40,019 nucleotides of DNA from Moritella sp. JT01 (lineage in GTDB: Bacteria; Pseudomonadota; Gammaproteobacteria; Enterobacterales; Moritellaceae): positions 1-40,019 of the forward strand of contig NZ_LOCN01000027.1 in NCBI RefSeq assembly GCF_001574435.1, in the 5' to 3' direction. The notes under the pieces were generated by a model that was given only the letters and a program-made list of their open reading frames with translations, was not told the origin of the DNA and made no database searches. The position numbers and the translations under genes were made by a program. This document shows positions 1-8,921 of the stretch, one piece after another. Each line of letters starts with the position of its first letter. The first letter of the stretch is position 1.

Positions 1-77
1 TGGTCGGTGATAGAGGATTCGAACCTCTGACCCCCTGGTCCCAAACCAGGTGCGCTACCAAGCTGCGCTAATCACCG
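1..77 (-). tRNA. tRNA-Pro (anticodon TGG), distal copy
   Basis: On the minus strand this folds as a complete tRNA with acceptor stem CGGTGAT/ATCACCG, an anticodon loop TTTGGGA (anticodon TGG), a T-loop TTCGAAT and an encoded CCA end at positions 3-1. It is the last gene of the tRNA operon. Its sequence is identical to the first gene of the operon at 448-524. Confidence 0.95.
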
Positions 78-81
78 AACA

Positions 82-166
82 TGGTGCGGAAGGAGAGACT
101 TGAACTCTCACACTTTGCAATACTAGAACCTAAATCTAGCGCGTCTACCAATTCCGCCACTTCCGC
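82..166 (-). tRNA. tRNA-Leu (anticodon TAG)
   Basis: This is a class II tRNA with a long variable arm, read on the minus strand. The acceptor stem is GCGGAAG/CTTCCGC, the anticodon stem-loop is CTAGA-TTTAGGT-TCTAG (anticodon TAG), and the CCA end is encoded. Length is 85 nt. It lies only four bases upstream of the distal tRNA-Pro and is surely co-transcribed with it. Confidence 0.95.
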
Positions 167-245
167 ACAATTTTTCAACTTACTAGCAGGTAACTCTAGC
201 AAGGGTGATAACTTAATTCTAAAAGAATATCGTCGTTATCGAATA

Positions 246-322
246 TGGGGCGACTGACGGGATTTGAACCCGCGACAACCGGAATCACAATCCGGGGCTC
301 TACCAACTGAGCTACAACCGCC
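246..322 (-). tRNA. tRNA-His (anticodon GTG)
   Basis: The anticodon stem-loop CCGGA-TTGTGAT-TCCGG gives anticodon GTG. The acceptor stem GCGGTTG/CAGTCGC contains two G-U pairs, and the extra G at position -1 that is diagnostic of tRNA-His faces C73. CCA is encoded. It is the third gene of the operon. Confidence 0.94.
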
Positions 323-369
323 ACAAACTTTTACATCAACCCGTTTTGGTAAACGAATCAATTTTAATA

Positions 370-446
370 TGGTGACCCCTATAGGATTCGAACCTATGGC
401 CTACGGCTTAGAAGGCCGTTGCTCTATCCAACTGAGCTAAGGAGTC
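370..446 (-). tRNA. tRNA-Arg (anticodon TCT)
   Basis: The anticodon stem-loop ACGGC-CTTCTAA-GCCGT gives anticodon TCT, which reads AGA/AGG. The acceptor stem is GACTCCT/AGGGGTC and CCA is encoded. Its 5' end is only one base from the CCA end of the preceding tRNA-Pro, so the two must be separated by processing of a common precursor. Confidence 0.94.
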
Positions 447-447
447 G

Positions 448-524
448 TGGTCGGTGATAGAGGATTCGAACCTCTGACCCCCTGGTCCCAAACCAGGTGC
501 GCTACCAAGCTGCGCTAATCACCG
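448..524 (-). tRNA. tRNA-Pro (anticodon TGG), proximal copy
   Basis: It is identical over its whole length to the tRNA at 1-77: anticodon TGG, acceptor CGGTGAT/ATCACCG, encoded CCA. It is the promoter-proximal gene of the operon Pro-Arg-His-Leu-Pro. Confidence 0.95.
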
Positions 525-550
525 AAAGTGTTGAAGACAATGTCTGTCAA

Positions 551-587
551 CGAGGTGGATAGTACAGAGTTGCTCTGTTCTCGTCAA
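551..587 (-). promoter_or_regulatory. Promoter of the tRNA operon
   Basis: Read on the minus strand there is a -35 box TTGACG (587-582), a 17-bp spacer, and a -10 box TACTAT (564-559). A GC-rich discriminator CCACCTCG follows and the first tRNA begins about 28 nt beyond the expected start point. A GC-rich discriminator is typical of stable-RNA promoters under stringent control; that control is inferred, the boxes are seen. Confidence 0.75.
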
Positions 588-755
588 ATAGTTTATCTAA
601 GTGAAGAAACAACTGTCTAATAGTTATACACCAAGCGAGATTATAACAACAATATGCTCGGTTTGAGTGCTAATTGCAGACTTTTTACTAAATAGTAACG
701 CAAATCAATAACAAAGCAGGTCTCAATTAACCTGCTTATCGACGTTCTAATCTGC

Positions 756-1349
756 TTATACTAACTCTGCAACCACAGTTTCAGACCAAGACTCTAAATT
801 TAGCTTAGCTAATTCATCCGCTGCTAAGAAACCCGCTAGATTCAACGCGTCTTCTTTGCTCGTAACAACAAGGTCTGCATGTACCTCAGCAACTAATACA
901 ATACCTAAATGCACTTCATCAACCGGGGTTACATCTTTAGAAAGATAACCAATTGTTGTCATCCCTAAGAAGTCGCTTTCTGTTAGGCCAAGCTCTTCAT
1001 GTAGTTCACGATACATACCTGTGCGTAACGTATCTGTTAGTTGGAATACACCGTTGGCATCATAAACCGCATCAACAGCATCAACGTGACCACCAATACC
1101 AATACTGAATAAGTTATGTAAGCGAGATTCACCACCCGATACAGAACGCTCGTATGCTAAGTATTTATCACCCTGCTTTACAACCACATAGGGTATAAGC
1201 TGGCGAAATTTAGGATTTGTTTCTAACAGTGCGCGCTGCATAATAACAACATCTTTACTTTCGATATTAACCGTCGAACTGTCAATTAAACGGGTTGAGG
1301 GTGCTGCTACGTCTGCAAAAACGGAAATAATATGCTCTTGGTGTTTCAC
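756..1349 (-). CDS. Nudix hydrolase family protein
   Basis: The 197-residue protein carries a recognisable Nudix motif, ending in RELHEELGL near residues 134-142, so it is probably a Mg-dependent hydrolase of a nucleoside-diphosphate-linked compound. The substrate cannot be read from the sequence. The box is unusual: between the glycine of GIGGHVD and the catalytic REL helix there are about a dozen extra residues compared with the standard G-x5-E-x7-REUxEExGU spacing. The start codon is GTG, supported by an AGGT ribosome site nine bases upstream. It is divergent from folD and has no operon partner. Identification as a Nudix protein is firm; the exact subfamily is unknown. Confidence 0.8.
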   Translation of the reverse strand: MKHQEHIISVFADVAAPSTRLIDSSTVNIESKDVVIMQRALLETNPKFRQLIPYVVVKQGDKYLAYERSVSGGESRLHNLFSIGIGGHVDAVDAVYDANGVFQLTDTLRTGMYRELHEELGLTESDFLGMTTIGYLSKDVTPVDEVHLGIVLVAEVHADLVVTSKEDALNLAGFLAADELAKLNLESWSETVVAELV

Positions 1350-1505
1350 TGTTACTTACCTAAATAATTCAAAGCATCTTTATAACCAAATACGCGCTAT
1401 TTGTCACTCCAATTAGATAATTATTTATCTATATCAATTGCTGACAAACTGGTGTTTTAGTGCGAAAATAGCCCAACTTTCTAACCAAGAGATTAATAAA
1501 ACTCA

Positions 1506-2363
1506 ATGACTGCTCAAATCATTAATGGAAAAAATATTTCTCAGCAAGTTCGTAAGAATGTTGCTGAAGAAGTGGCTACGCGTACTGCTCAAGGATTACG
1601 CGCCCCGGGTCTTGCTGTGATTTTAGTGGGTGCCGATCCGGCATCACAAGTATATGTTGGGAGTAAACGTCGTGCCTGTGAAGAAGTAGGCTTCGTTTCT
1701 AAATCTTACGATCTTGAAAGAGATAGCTCGCAAGAGGTTTTATTAGCATTAATTGATGAGTTAAATGTAGACACCACGATTGATGGAATATTAGTGCAAC
1801 TGCCTTTACCTGAGCATATTGATACCACTGTTGTGTTGGAACATATTCGCCCAGACAAAGATGTTGATGGTTTTCATCCTTATAACGTAGGTCGTTTATC
1901 ACAACGTATCCCTGCATTACGTCCTTGCACACCAAAAGGTATTATTACGCTACTTGAATCAACAGGTGTTGACCTACATGGTCTAGATGCTGTTGTAGTT
2001 GGCGCGTCGAATATTGTTGGTCGTCCAATGACGCTTGAATTATTACTTGCAGGTTGTACTACAACAACATGTCACCGCTTCACTAAAAACTTAGAAGCGC
2101 ATGTACGCCGTGCCGATTTAGTTGTAGTTGCAGTTGGTCGCCCTAACTTTATTCCAGGTGAATGGATCAAGAAAGGCGCAATGGTGATCGATGTTGGTAT
2201 TAACCGTTTAGAAAATGGCAAACTTGTTGGTGATGTTGGCTTTGAAGTAGCAAAAGAAAATGCTTCTTTCATTACCCCTGTACCAGGTGGTGTTGGTCCA
2301 ATGACAGTTGCAAGCTTGATCGAAAATACCCTAATCTCTTGCCGTGATTACCATTCAAAGTAA
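1506..2363 (+). CDS. folD: Methylenetetrahydrofolate dehydrogenase / methenyltetrahydrofolate cyclohydrolase
   Basis: FolD is the bifunctional cytosolic enzyme that interconverts 5,10-methylene-, 5,10-methenyl- and 10-formyl-tetrahydrofolate, feeding purine, fMet and thymidylate synthesis. The 285 residues match the usual length. Visible signatures are [14 protein letters not shown] with the catalytic Tyr/Lys pair, [23 protein letters not shown], the NADP-binding [12 protein letters not shown] and the C-terminal [10 protein letters not shown]. It is a single-gene unit: it diverges from the Nudix gene and is closed by the hairpin at 2421-2456. folD next to a tRNA cluster is a familiar gammaproteobacterial arrangement. 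Confidence 0.97.
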   Translation: MTAQIINGKNISQQVRKNVAEEVATRTAQGLRAPGLAVILVGADPASQVYVGSKRRACEEVGFVSKSYDLERDSSQEVLLALIDELNVDTTIDGILVQLPLPEHIDTTVVLEHIRPDKDVDGFHPYNVGRLSQRIPALRPCTPKGIITLLESTGVDLHGLDAVVVGASNIVGRPMTLELLLAGCTTTTCHRFTKNLEAHVRRADLVVVAVGRPNFIPGEWIKKGAMVIDVGINRLENGKLVGDVGFEVAKENASFITPVPGGVGPMTVASLIENTLISCRDYHSK

Positions 2364-2420
2364 TCGATAAGCAATAAGTTACAAATAGTACGTAATAAAT
2401 CATCACGTATTATAAATAAT

Positions 2421-2456
2421 AAAAGCCGCATCACCTTTAGGTTATGCGGCTTTTTT
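2421..2456. terminator. Bidirectional terminator between folD and the FKBP gene
   Basis: AAAAGCCGCAT, a short A/T-rich loop, then ATGCGGCTTTTTT. The hairpin has an A tract on one side and a T tract on the other, and lies between convergent genes, so it should stop transcription from both. Confidence 0.9.
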
Positions 2457-2470
2457 GTAAGCTAAACTAT

Positions 2471-2944
2471 TTATTTGAAACTTAACAGTTCTACTTCAAA
2501 TATCAGCGTTGAACCAGCTTGAATTGAACCAGCGCCACGGTTGCCATACGCTAAACGACTTGGGATAAAGAAGCGACGTTTCTCACCTACGACCATTAAT
2601 TGCACACCTTCGGTCCAACCCGGGATCACTTGATTTAAACCAAATGTGATCGGCTCGCCGCGCTGTACTGAGCTATCAAACACAGTGCCGTCTAATAATG
2701 TACCGTGATAATGAACCGTCACTTTAGAACGACCCGTTGGATGCTCAGTGCCAGTGCCTTTAGTGAGTATTTTCGATTGTAGGCCCGACGCAGTTACTTC
2801 GACACCTTCTTTTTCCAAATTCGCGGCTAAGAACTCTTTACCTAATTCTATATTTTCAGCGGCTTGTTTTTTATTCCCCCCCATGCGTTGCATAAGGAAA
2901 AAAATCAACGCACAACCAATGATCACTGAAATAATTTTAAACAT
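2471..2944 (-). CDS. Membrane-anchored FKBP-type peptidyl-prolyl isomerase
   Basis: The 157-residue protein starts with a single hydrophobic segment (about residues 3-20) and then a short polar linker. A complete FKBP domain follows from about residue 60, with VTVHYHGTLLDGTVFDSS, the GLNQVIPGWTEGVQLM core and AYGNRGAGSIQAGSTLIFEVELL. It therefore probably catalyses cis-trans proline isomerisation at the outer face of the inner membrane. The topology is inferred from the signal-anchor without a clear cleavage site. A good ribosome site (AGGGATTAATC) precedes the ATG. It is a stand-alone gene between folD and cysS. Confidence 0.88.
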   Translation of the reverse strand: MFKIISVIIGCALIFFLMQRMGGNKKQAAENIELGKEFLAANLEKEGVEVTASGLQSKILTKGTGTEHPTGRSKVTVHYHGTLLDGTVFDSSVQRGEPITFGLNQVIPGWTEGVQLMVVGEKRRFFIPSRLAYGNRGAGSIQAGSTLIFEVELLSFK

Positions 2945-3090
2945 GATTAATCCCTATCTAGTAAACAAAACGCCAATAACGGCTTAAATTAAACTTAGAT
3001 TCAAGCCTAAATTAAAATACTAAGTCATCGGCATTTAAAGTTAATTCAATTTTTATCTACTACACCACAACATTATATACGGCGCCAACT

Positions 3091-4482
3091 TTACTTACGA
3101 CGCCAAGTGGTACCGTTAGCACCATCTTCCAATACAATACCCAGTGCGTTCAATTTGTCACGTGCATCATCCGCCATGCCCCAATCTTTGCTTGCACGCG
3201 CATCGTTACGCTGTTTAATAAGCGCTTCGATTTCAGCCACTTCATCATCTTCACCCACATCACCTTGCAAGAAGGCTTCTGGTTCTTGTGACAGTAGACC
3301 AAGCACATTACCAAATGCAACTAACTGTGCCGCTAATTCACCTGCACGTTTCGCATCAGTGTCTTTAATACGGTTAATTTCTTTTGCCAGTTCAAACAAC
3401 ACTGGGAATGCTTCTGGTGTATTAAAGTCATCATCCATTGCCGCTTTAAACGTTTCAACGTACGCTTCACAACCAGGAGCAACACCATCAACGTCGGCAA
3501 CTGTCACACCACGTAATGCCGTATATAAACGCTCTAAACTTGCACGCGCTTGTTTTAAATTATCTTCTGAGTAATTTAGCTGACTGCGATAATGACCAGA
3601 AATTAAGAAATAACGTACAGACTCGCCATCGTATTTTTCTAATACATCACGGATAGTGAAAAAGTTATTTAATGATTTAGACATCTTAACTTTGTCGATT
3701 TGTACCATACCTGAATGCATCCAAGTATTCACGTATTCACCATTATGTGCGCAGCATGATTGTGCCACTTCATTTTCGTGATGTGGGAACATCAAATCAG
3801 AGCCACCACCATGAATATCAAATACTTCACCCAGTAGTTTATTATTCATTGCTGAACATTCAATATGCCAACCTGGACGCCCTTCACCCCAAGGAGAAAC
3901 CCAGCTTGGTTCACCCGGCTTAGCCATTTTCCATAATACGAAATCCATTGGATTACGCTTATCTAATTCAACTTCAACACGAGCGCCAGCTTGTAGCATA
4001 TCCAAGTCTTGACCACTTAATTTACCGTAGTCAGCGAATGTCTTCACTTCAAACAATACATCGCCACTGCTCGCAACATAAGCATTACCTTTAGCTACTA
4101 ACTTTTCGATAATTTCGATGATATCAGGCATGTGCCCCGTTACCGTTGGTTCGATATCAGGACGAATCATGTGCAGCGCATCAAAATCTTCATGCATGGC
4201 TTGGGTAAAACGCGTTGTTAACTGATCGCAAGTTTCACCATTTTCGTTTGCACGTTTAATGATCTTGTCATCGACATCCGTAATATTACGGATAAACTTA
4301 ACCGTATAACCGCGATGGCGAAGGTAACGCACCACAGTATCAAACGCCACAAAAGTACGACCATGACCAATATGACAGTAATCATAGATAGTCACACCAC
4401 ATACGTACATACCTATTTCACCTTCAGTGATAGGTTTAAATTGTTCTTTTTGGCGAGTCAGTGTGTTGTAAATCTTCAGCAT
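3091..4482 (-). CDS. cysS: Cysteinyl-tRNA synthetase
   Basis: CysS attaches cysteine to tRNA-Cys in the cytosol. Class I signatures are present: HIGH-like CHIGHGRT near the N-terminus, KMSKS near residue 270, and zinc ligands in MYVCGVT, HIECSAM and MFPHHENE. The reading frame is open a further 21 codons upstream, but I place the start at the ATG giving [10 protein letters not shown]. The homologous E. coli protein starts there, and AAGGA sits ten bases upstream, which gives 463 residues. The gene is divergent from ppiB, as in E. coli. Confidence 0.97.
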   Translation of the reverse strand: MLKIYNTLTRQKEQFKPITEGEIGMYVCGVTIYDYCHIGHGRTFVAFDTVVRYLRHRGYTVKFIRNITDVDDKIIKRANENGETCDQLTTRFTQAMHEDFDALHMIRPDIEPTVTGHMPDIIEIIEKLVAKGNAYVASSGDVLFEVKTFADYGKLSGQDLDMLQAGARVEVELDKRNPMDFVLWKMAKPGEPSWVSPWGEGRPGWHIECSAMNNKLLGEVFDIHGGGSDLMFPHHENEVAQSCCAHNGEYVNTWMHSGMVQIDKVKMSKSLNNFFTIRDVLEKYDGESVRYFLISGHYRSQLNYSEDNLKQARASLERLYTALRGVTVADVDGVAPGCEAYVETFKAAMDDDFNTPEAFPVLFELAKEINRIKDTDAKRAGELAAQLVAFGNVLGLLSQEPEAFLQGDVGEDDEVAEIEALIKQRNDARASKDWGMADDARDKLNALGIVLEDGANGTTWRRK

Positions 4483-4671
4483 CGAATAGTGATCCTTGCG
4501 CAAACAGTAAAAATGCAAATAATTGATTGATTTTACCATTAGCATTAATGATTACTAGCTTTGCAACAGCATAAAAGGTCGAAATTTAACTGAACAACCA
4601 AAAAAGTGTATAAATCAGGCAAATGAAAGCACAAAAATAAGCCCTTCCCACCCCTTCTGTCCCTAAAAGCT

Positions 4672-4699
4672 TTGCCATTGTCGACCTTTAGGATAGAAT
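4672..4699 (+). promoter_or_regulatory. Probable ppiB promoter
   Basis: TTGCCA (4672-4677), a 16-bp spacer and TAGAAT (4694-4699) lie about 30 bases upstream of the ppiB start. The boxes and spacing fit a sigma-70 promoter; no activity data. Confidence 0.55.
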
Positions 4700-4731
4700 T
4701 TACTCCGTTAATTAACTAAAGGATCATTAAG

Positions 4732-5229
4732 ATGATAACCCTACATACAGATTTCGGTGATATCAAAATCGCACTTAACTTTGAAAGTGCACCAAAAACA
4801 GCAGCTAACTTCCTAGAGTACGCAAAAAGCGGCTTCTACGAAGGTACTATCTTTCACCGTGTAATCGATGGTTTCATGGTTCAAGGCGGCGGCATGCTTC
4901 CTGGTATGGAAGAGAAAAGCTCAAATGCATGTATCGAAAATGAAGCAGATAATGGTCTGTCGAATAAATTAGGTACATTAGCAATGGCACGTACTTCTGA
5001 TCCGCATTCAGCAAGTTCGCAGTTCTTCATCAACATCAAAGACAACAACTTCCTAGACTTCACAAGCAAGACGTCACAAGGTTGGGGTTACTGCGTATTT
5101 GCTGAAGTTGTTGAAGGCATGGACATCGTTGAAAAAATCAAAAAAGTAGCGACAGGCAACAAACTTGGCCACGGTGATGTACCACTAGAAGACATCATCA
5201 TTACTAAAGTAACTGTAGAAGAAGCTTAA
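4732..5229 (+). CDS. ppiB: Cytoplasmic cyclophilin-type peptidyl-prolyl isomerase
   Basis: A 165-residue single-domain cyclophilin without signal peptide. It has the [14 protein letters not shown] active-site segment with its catalytic Arg, ASSQFFIN and the C-terminal [12 protein letters not shown]. It catalyses proline isomerisation during protein folding. Length and N-terminus ([11 protein letters not shown]) agree with the E. coli PpiB, and AAGGATCATTAAG provides a strong ribosome site. The cysS/ppiB-lpxH arrangement is conserved with enterobacteria, so the cytosolic PpiB assignment is preferred over the periplasmic PpiA. Confidence 0.96.
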   Translation: MITLHTDFGDIKIALNFESAPKTAANFLEYAKSGFYEGTIFHRVIDGFMVQGGGMLPGMEEKSSNACIENEADNGLSNKLGTLAMARTSDPHSASSQFFINIKDNNFLDFTSKTSQGWGYCVFAEVVEGMDIVEKIKKVATGNKLGHGDVPLEDIIITKVTVEEA

Positions 5230-5251
5230 TTGCTCACTCAGTTTCTAAAAT

Positions 5252-5277
5252 AAATACACTGCCTAGGTAGTGTATTT
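5252..5277 (+). terminator. Hairpin between ppiB and lpxH
   Basis: AAATACACT pairs with AGTGTATTT around an inner palindrome CCTAGG, and the sequence continues with an imperfect T-rich run. It may be a weak intrinsic terminator or an mRNA-stabilising hairpin that lowers lpxH expression relative to ppiB. The U tract is poor. Confidence 0.5.
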
Positions 5278-5304
5278 TATTCCAGACAAGGATGAAACTA
5301 CCAC

Positions 5305-6042
5305 ATGACTACTTTGTTTATTTCAGATCTGCACCTTGATGAGCGCCGTCCGCAAGTTACCGAGTTATTTTTACACTTTCTTACGACCGAAGCACGCGAA
5401 GCTGACGCTCTCTATATTTTAGGGGACCTATTTGAATTCTGGTCTGGTGATGACATTAGTAATCCACTTAACGACAGCGTTCAAGATGGACTTAAAGCGT
5501 TAACCGACAGTGGCGTGAAATGTTTCTTAGTAAAAGGTAATCGTGACTTCTTGGTGAGTAAGCGTTTTGCTAAACGTACAGGCATAACAATCCTCGGGGA
5601 TTACACAGTGATTAATCTTGACGGCCAAAAGATACTCATTGCACATGGCGATACCTTCTGTACGCTAGATGAAAAATACCAAGCATTTCGTGCAGCCGTT
5701 AATATCCCATGGCGCCAAACACTATTTACCTGCTTACCTATCTTTGTACGTGAAGCGATTGCGGATAAAATACGCGGCCATAGCCAAGAAGGTAATCAAC
5801 AAAAAAGCATGACAATCATGGATGTAACAGAATCTGAAGTTGTCGATAAAATGCAAGAATATAACTGCCAGATATTAATTCATGGTCATACCCACAAACC
5901 GAATATTCACGATGTTCAATTGACAGCAGACAAGCTCGGAAAACGGATCGTACTAGGAGACTGGTTTGATCAAGGCAGCGTACTTATTTGGCGTGATGGT
6001 CAATATGACCTCCAGCAACGTGCATTTTTAAAAGACGCGTAA
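5305..6042 (+). CDS. lpxH: UDP-2,3-diacylglucosamine hydrolase (lipid A biosynthesis)
   Basis: LpxH cleaves the pyrophosphate of UDP-2,3-diacylglucosamine to lipid X and UMP, a peripheral-membrane step of lipid A synthesis. The 245-residue protein has all metallophosphoesterase motifs in order: SDLHLDE, GDLFEFWSGDD, KGNRDF, AHGDTFC and HGHTHKP. The GDLFEFW variant is characteristic of LpxH. It follows ppiB by 75 bases with a hairpin in between, as in the ppiB-lpxH pair of E. coli; purE, which follows there, is not present here. Confidence 0.96.
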   Translation: MTTLFISDLHLDERRPQVTELFLHFLTTEAREADALYILGDLFEFWSGDDISNPLNDSVQDGLKALTDSGVKCFLVKGNRDFLVSKRFAKRTGITILGDYTVINLDGQKILIAHGDTFCTLDEKYQAFRAAVNIPWRQTLFTCLPIFVREAIADKIRGHSQEGNQQKSMTIMDVTESEVVDKMQEYNCQILIHGHTHKPNIHDVQLTADKLGKRIVLGDWFDQGSVLIWRDGQYDLQQRAFLKDA

Positions 6043-6075
6043 AAAAGATAACATCGGTTTTGTGAATTAAAGATC

Positions 6076-6101
6076 AAAAAAGGAGCATTACGCTCCTTTT
6101 T
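6076..6101. terminator. Bidirectional terminator between lpxH and purF
   Basis: AAAAAGGAGC-ATTAC-GCTCCTTTTT: a perfect stem with A and T tracts between two convergent genes. Confidence 0.9.
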
Positions 6102-6137
6102 AAATCACTGAACTAAGTTGTTTAACTCACACTAAGC

Positions 6138-7652
6138 TTATTCGCCTTCGTTATGAATTTCTAAATTAGCAATTTCTTCTTTTTCTTTGACTGTTTTAGC
6201 ACCATCGCTACGGACATCGTTAAGACGCTGTAAATAATCCGCATCAATATCACCCGTCACGTATTCACCGCTAAACACTGAGGTTTCGAACTTTTTAATC
6301 TCAGGGTTACACTTTGAAACAGCAGCGATTAAATCATCTAAATCTTGGAAAATAAGTGCATCTGCACCGATCATCGTTGCAATCTCATCGACGTTTCGAC
6401 CATGGGCGATTAGCTCTTCAGTGCTAGGCATATCAATACCGTAAACGTTCGGATAGCGTACTTCTGGTGCAGCTGAAGCTAAATAAACATTTTTAGCGCC
6501 TGCTTCACGTGCCATTTCAATGATCTGTTCTGATGTTGTGCCACGTACAATAGAATCATCGACTAATAGTACATTTTTACCTATAAACTCAGATGAAATT
6601 GCATTCAGTTTACGACGTACAGACTTACGACGTAAAGTTTGTCCTGGCATGATGAACGTACGACCAATATAACGGTTTTTAACAAAACCTTGGCGGTATG
6701 GTAATTCCAGCACTTTTGCAATTTCTAACGCACTATCACATGACGTTTCAGGAATTGGAATCACAACATCGATGTCAATATCAGCCCATTCACGCTTAAT
6801 TTTATGACCGAGTTTCTCGCCCATTGCAAGACGTGATTCGTAAACAGATACCTTATCAATGGTTGAGTCTGGACGTGCAAAGTAAACAAATTCAAAGATA
6901 CATGGATTATGCTTTGCATCTTTAGCACAGTGCGCGCTAAATAGCTCACCTTCGTCAGTAATATAAACAGCTTCACCTGGTTCAATATCACGTAAAAAGT
7001 TAAAACCTACTGCATCAAGCGCAACAGATTCAGAAGCAACCATATATTCTTTTCGTTCACCTTCAGTTCTCACACCTAATACTAGCGGGCGAATACCGTT
7101 AGGATCACGGAAAGCAACAAGACCATGATTAATAATCAGTGATACCACAGCATAAGCACCGCGTGCTTGCTTGTGTACAGCTGTAATTGCAGTGAAAATA
7201 TCTTCTGCAGTCAAATGTAAACTTGGGCATTTATCTAATTCATGCGCCATAACATTAAGTAATACTTCTGAATCAGACGTGGTATTAATGTGACGACGGG
7301 CTTTATGAAATTGATCTTCTTTTAATTCGGCGGCGTTGGTTAGATTTCCGTTATGAGCAAGGGAAATACCGAACGGAGAGTTAACATAGAAAGGTTGAGC
7401 CTCAGCGGCGCTCGAGCTTCCTGCCGTAGGGTATCGAACATGACCGATACCAATATTACCTTTCAAACGCTGCATATGTTTAGCTTCGAATACATCGCTC
7501 ACTAAACCATTTGCTTTGCGCTGCCTAAAGTTTCCATCACTTAAGGTTACAATCCCAGCAGCATCCTGTCCACGATGCTGTAATACTGTTAATGCGTCAT
7601 AGATAGACTGATTAACAGGGGTTGTAGAAACAATGCCAACAATTCCACACAT
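6138..7652 (-). CDS. purF: Amidophosphoribosyltransferase
   Basis: PurF catalyses the first committed step of purine synthesis, forming phosphoribosylamine from PRPP and glutamine. The 504-residue protein begins MCGIVGI, so Cys2 is the N-terminal nucleophile with no propeptide. The glutaminase part contains [11 protein letters not shown] and [13 protein letters not shown], and the PRPP site is [12 protein letters not shown] near residue 370. It ends an apparent cvpA-purF operon, starting 59 bases after the cvpA stop, with GAGGAA upstream of the ATG. The product is cytosolic. Confidence 0.97.
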   Translation of the reverse strand: MCGIVGIVSTTPVNQSIYDALTVLQHRGQDAAGIVTLSDGNFRQRKANGLVSDVFEAKHMQRLKGNIGIGHVRYPTAGSSSAAEAQPFYVNSPFGISLAHNGNLTNAAELKEDQFHKARRHINTTSDSEVLLNVMAHELDKCPSLHLTAEDIFTAITAVHKQARGAYAVVSLIINHGLVAFRDPNGIRPLVLGVRTEGERKEYMVASESVALDAVGFNFLRDIEPGEAVYITDEGELFSAHCAKDAKHNPCIFEFVYFARPDSTIDKVSVYESRLAMGEKLGHKIKREWADIDIDVVIPIPETSCDSALEIAKVLELPYRQGFVKNRYIGRTFIMPGQTLRRKSVRRKLNAISSEFIGKNVLLVDDSIVRGTTSEQIIEMAREAGAKNVYLASAAPEVRYPNVYGIDMPSTEELIAHGRNVDEIATMIGADALIFQDLDDLIAAVSKCNPEIKKFETSVFSGEYVTGDIDADYLQRLNDVRSDGAKTVKEKEEIANLEIHNEGE

Positions 7653-7711
7653 AACCTAAATTCCTCGTTTACTGTGCTTTCGATAAAATGCTATTTATAA
7701 CGTTTCGCTTG

Positions 7712-8221
7712 TCATAAACCCTGCATGTTGTCCCATGCAGAAGCTTGATGTTCAAAAAACCATTTAATGAGTGGTTTTAACTCAGCTATTAATGGCGAAG
7801 CCTGCCACCAAGCCGTTTCCGGAAAACTGGTGAATAACTGTAAAAATAACAGTAACACGCACACCACTAATACTCCTCGGGCAATACCAAAGCATACACC
7901 GAGCAATCTATCCGTACCTGATAAACCAGTTTTATCTACTAACTGACCAAGTATGTAATTTAGCAAAGCCCCTAACATAAGGGTCGAAATAAATAATAGC
8001 GCTATCGCAACGCCATTTTTAACTAACTGTTCGCTGAATGCAGCACTAAATGCATCGAAATTTTCTAAGTAGGCAGCAATATCTTGATAATAATAACGAG
8101 ATATAAAGAAGGCACAAAACCAAGTGCAAAGAGAGAACGCTTCCTTGACAAAACCACGCACTAAACTTATCACTGAAGATAAACCAACAATACCTAAGAT
8201 AAGGTAATCAATCCATGCCAT
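7712..8221 (-). CDS. cvpA: CvpA family inner-membrane protein
   Basis: A small polytopic inner-membrane protein known from colicin V production in E. coli; its biochemical role is not settled. Four hydrophobic segments are visible: about residues 3-22, 25-45, 65-85 and 100-125, the last ending in the LSGTDRLLGVCFGIARG region. I start it at the ATG giving MAWIDYLILG, because E. coli CvpA starts MVWIDY and GTGGAAC lies just upstream. A GTG four codons earlier is possible. It is upstream of purF, as in enterobacteria, and a terminator separates it from dedD. Confidence 0.92.
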   Translation of the reverse strand: MAWIDYLILGIVGLSSVISLVRGFVKEAFSLCTWFCAFFISRYYYQDIAAYLENFDAFSAAFSEQLVKNGVAIALLFISTLMLGALLNYILGQLVDKTGLSGTDRLLGVCFGIARGVLVVCVLLLFLQLFTSFPETAWWQASPLIAELKPLIKWFFEHQASAWDNMQGL

Positions 8222-8240
8222 GTTTTGTTCCACTCATTTG

Positions 8241-8280
8241 AAATTCGCGCCATTGTAACAAGTTAAATACGAGATTGATA
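8241..8280 (-). promoter_or_regulatory. Possible cvpA-purF promoter
   Basis: On the minus strand a TTATCA-like box, an 18-bp spacer and TACAAT are found about 30 bases upstream of the cvpA ATG. A promoter is needed here, since a strong terminator lies just upstream. I do not see a convincing PurR operator in this interval. Confidence 0.4.
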
Positions 8281-8291
8281 ATAGTTATAAA

Positions 8292-8320
8292 CAAAAAAAA
8301 CCGACATAAATGTCGGCTTT
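8292..8320 (-). terminator. Terminator between dedD and cvpA
   Basis: On the minus strand GCCGACAT-TTA-ATGTCGGT-like arms (CCGACA/TGTCGG) are followed by an uninterrupted run of eight T. It lies directly after the dedD stop and so separates accD-folC-dedD from cvpA-purF. Confidence 0.88.
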
Positions 8321-8324
8321 TTAA

Positions 8325-8915
8325 TTACTTGTCTCGAGGGTCAAATTTCTCAATCACACCTTTCAAACTGGTGATTTTTTGTAATTTTGGCAATAAACGT
8401 TTTAGCTCATTTTTATTTACGTTTGGCCCTACATATAATCGATTTAACTGACCAGCCTGTTTATAGCGTGGTAATCGATAAGCATCAAAACCCGCTTTCC
8501 TAATTTTTTTAACTAAATCATCAACCGCGACTGAATTCTTAAAGGTACCTAAACGAATATTCCAACTATTACCGACTGGCGGTATTACTTTTGCAGTTTC
8601 GACTGGCTTAGCTAATGGGATAAGTTTCGGTGCTTTAATAATAGGTTTAGGTGTGTATACTGCCGGTTCCACTTTTTTAGCCGCCGTTAAATTAATTGTG
8701 GGGGCGGGTTCAATGAGTAATTCGGCCACTTCATTATCGAATGAATCAAAGTTAACGGGCTCAGCAAGTTCAACTAACGCAGGACGCAAAGGGATGCTCG
8801 CTGCATTCTCACGATACGTGACCTTCTGACCATCTAGTAAGTCAGGTAAAAAGATGATACCAATCGCCACTAGAATAATAGTGCCGACTAAACGATGTTG
8901 AAATGTCGATGCCAC
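8325..8915 (-). CDS. dedD: DedD-like SPOR-domain cell-division protein
   Basis: The 196-residue protein has a short cytoplasmic N-terminus, one membrane helix (about residues 9-25, GTIILVAIGIIFLPDLL), a Pro/Lys-rich periplasmic linker and a C-terminal SPOR domain (about residues 115-193; SWNIRLGTFKNSVAVDDLVK). SPOR domains bind denuded septal peptidoglycan, and DedD contributes to constriction. The start is GTG, six bases beyond the folC stop, without a clear ribosome site, which suggests translational coupling to folC. The order accD-folC-dedD matches E. coli. Confidence 0.92.
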   Translation of the reverse strand: MASTFQHRLVGTIILVAIGIIFLPDLLDGQKVTYRENAASIPLRPALVELAEPVNFDSFDNEVAELLIEPAPTINLTAAKKVEPAVYTPKPIIKAPKLIPLAKPVETAKVIPPVGNSWNIRLGTFKNSVAVDDLVKKIRKAGFDAYRLPRYKQAGQLNRLYVGPNVNKNELKRLLPKLQKITSLKGVIEKFDPRDK

Positions 8916-8921
8916 GTTTAT

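Noticed and set aside
1-524. The tRNA cluster as an attachment site for an integrative element.
   Set aside because: No integrase is present, and the repeated tRNA-Pro copies are complete functional genes rather than partial att repeats.
3107-3574. A long open frame on the plus strand opposite cysS.
   Set aside because: It is Ser/Ala/Thr-rich, antisense to a well-conserved synthetase and has no ribosome site; it is a shadow frame.
7690-7712. GCGAAACGTT on the minus strand between cvpA and purF as a PurR operator.
   Set aside because: Only the central AAACGTT fits; the outer half-site positions of the PurR consensus do not, and the site lies downstream of cvpA rather than at the operon promoter.
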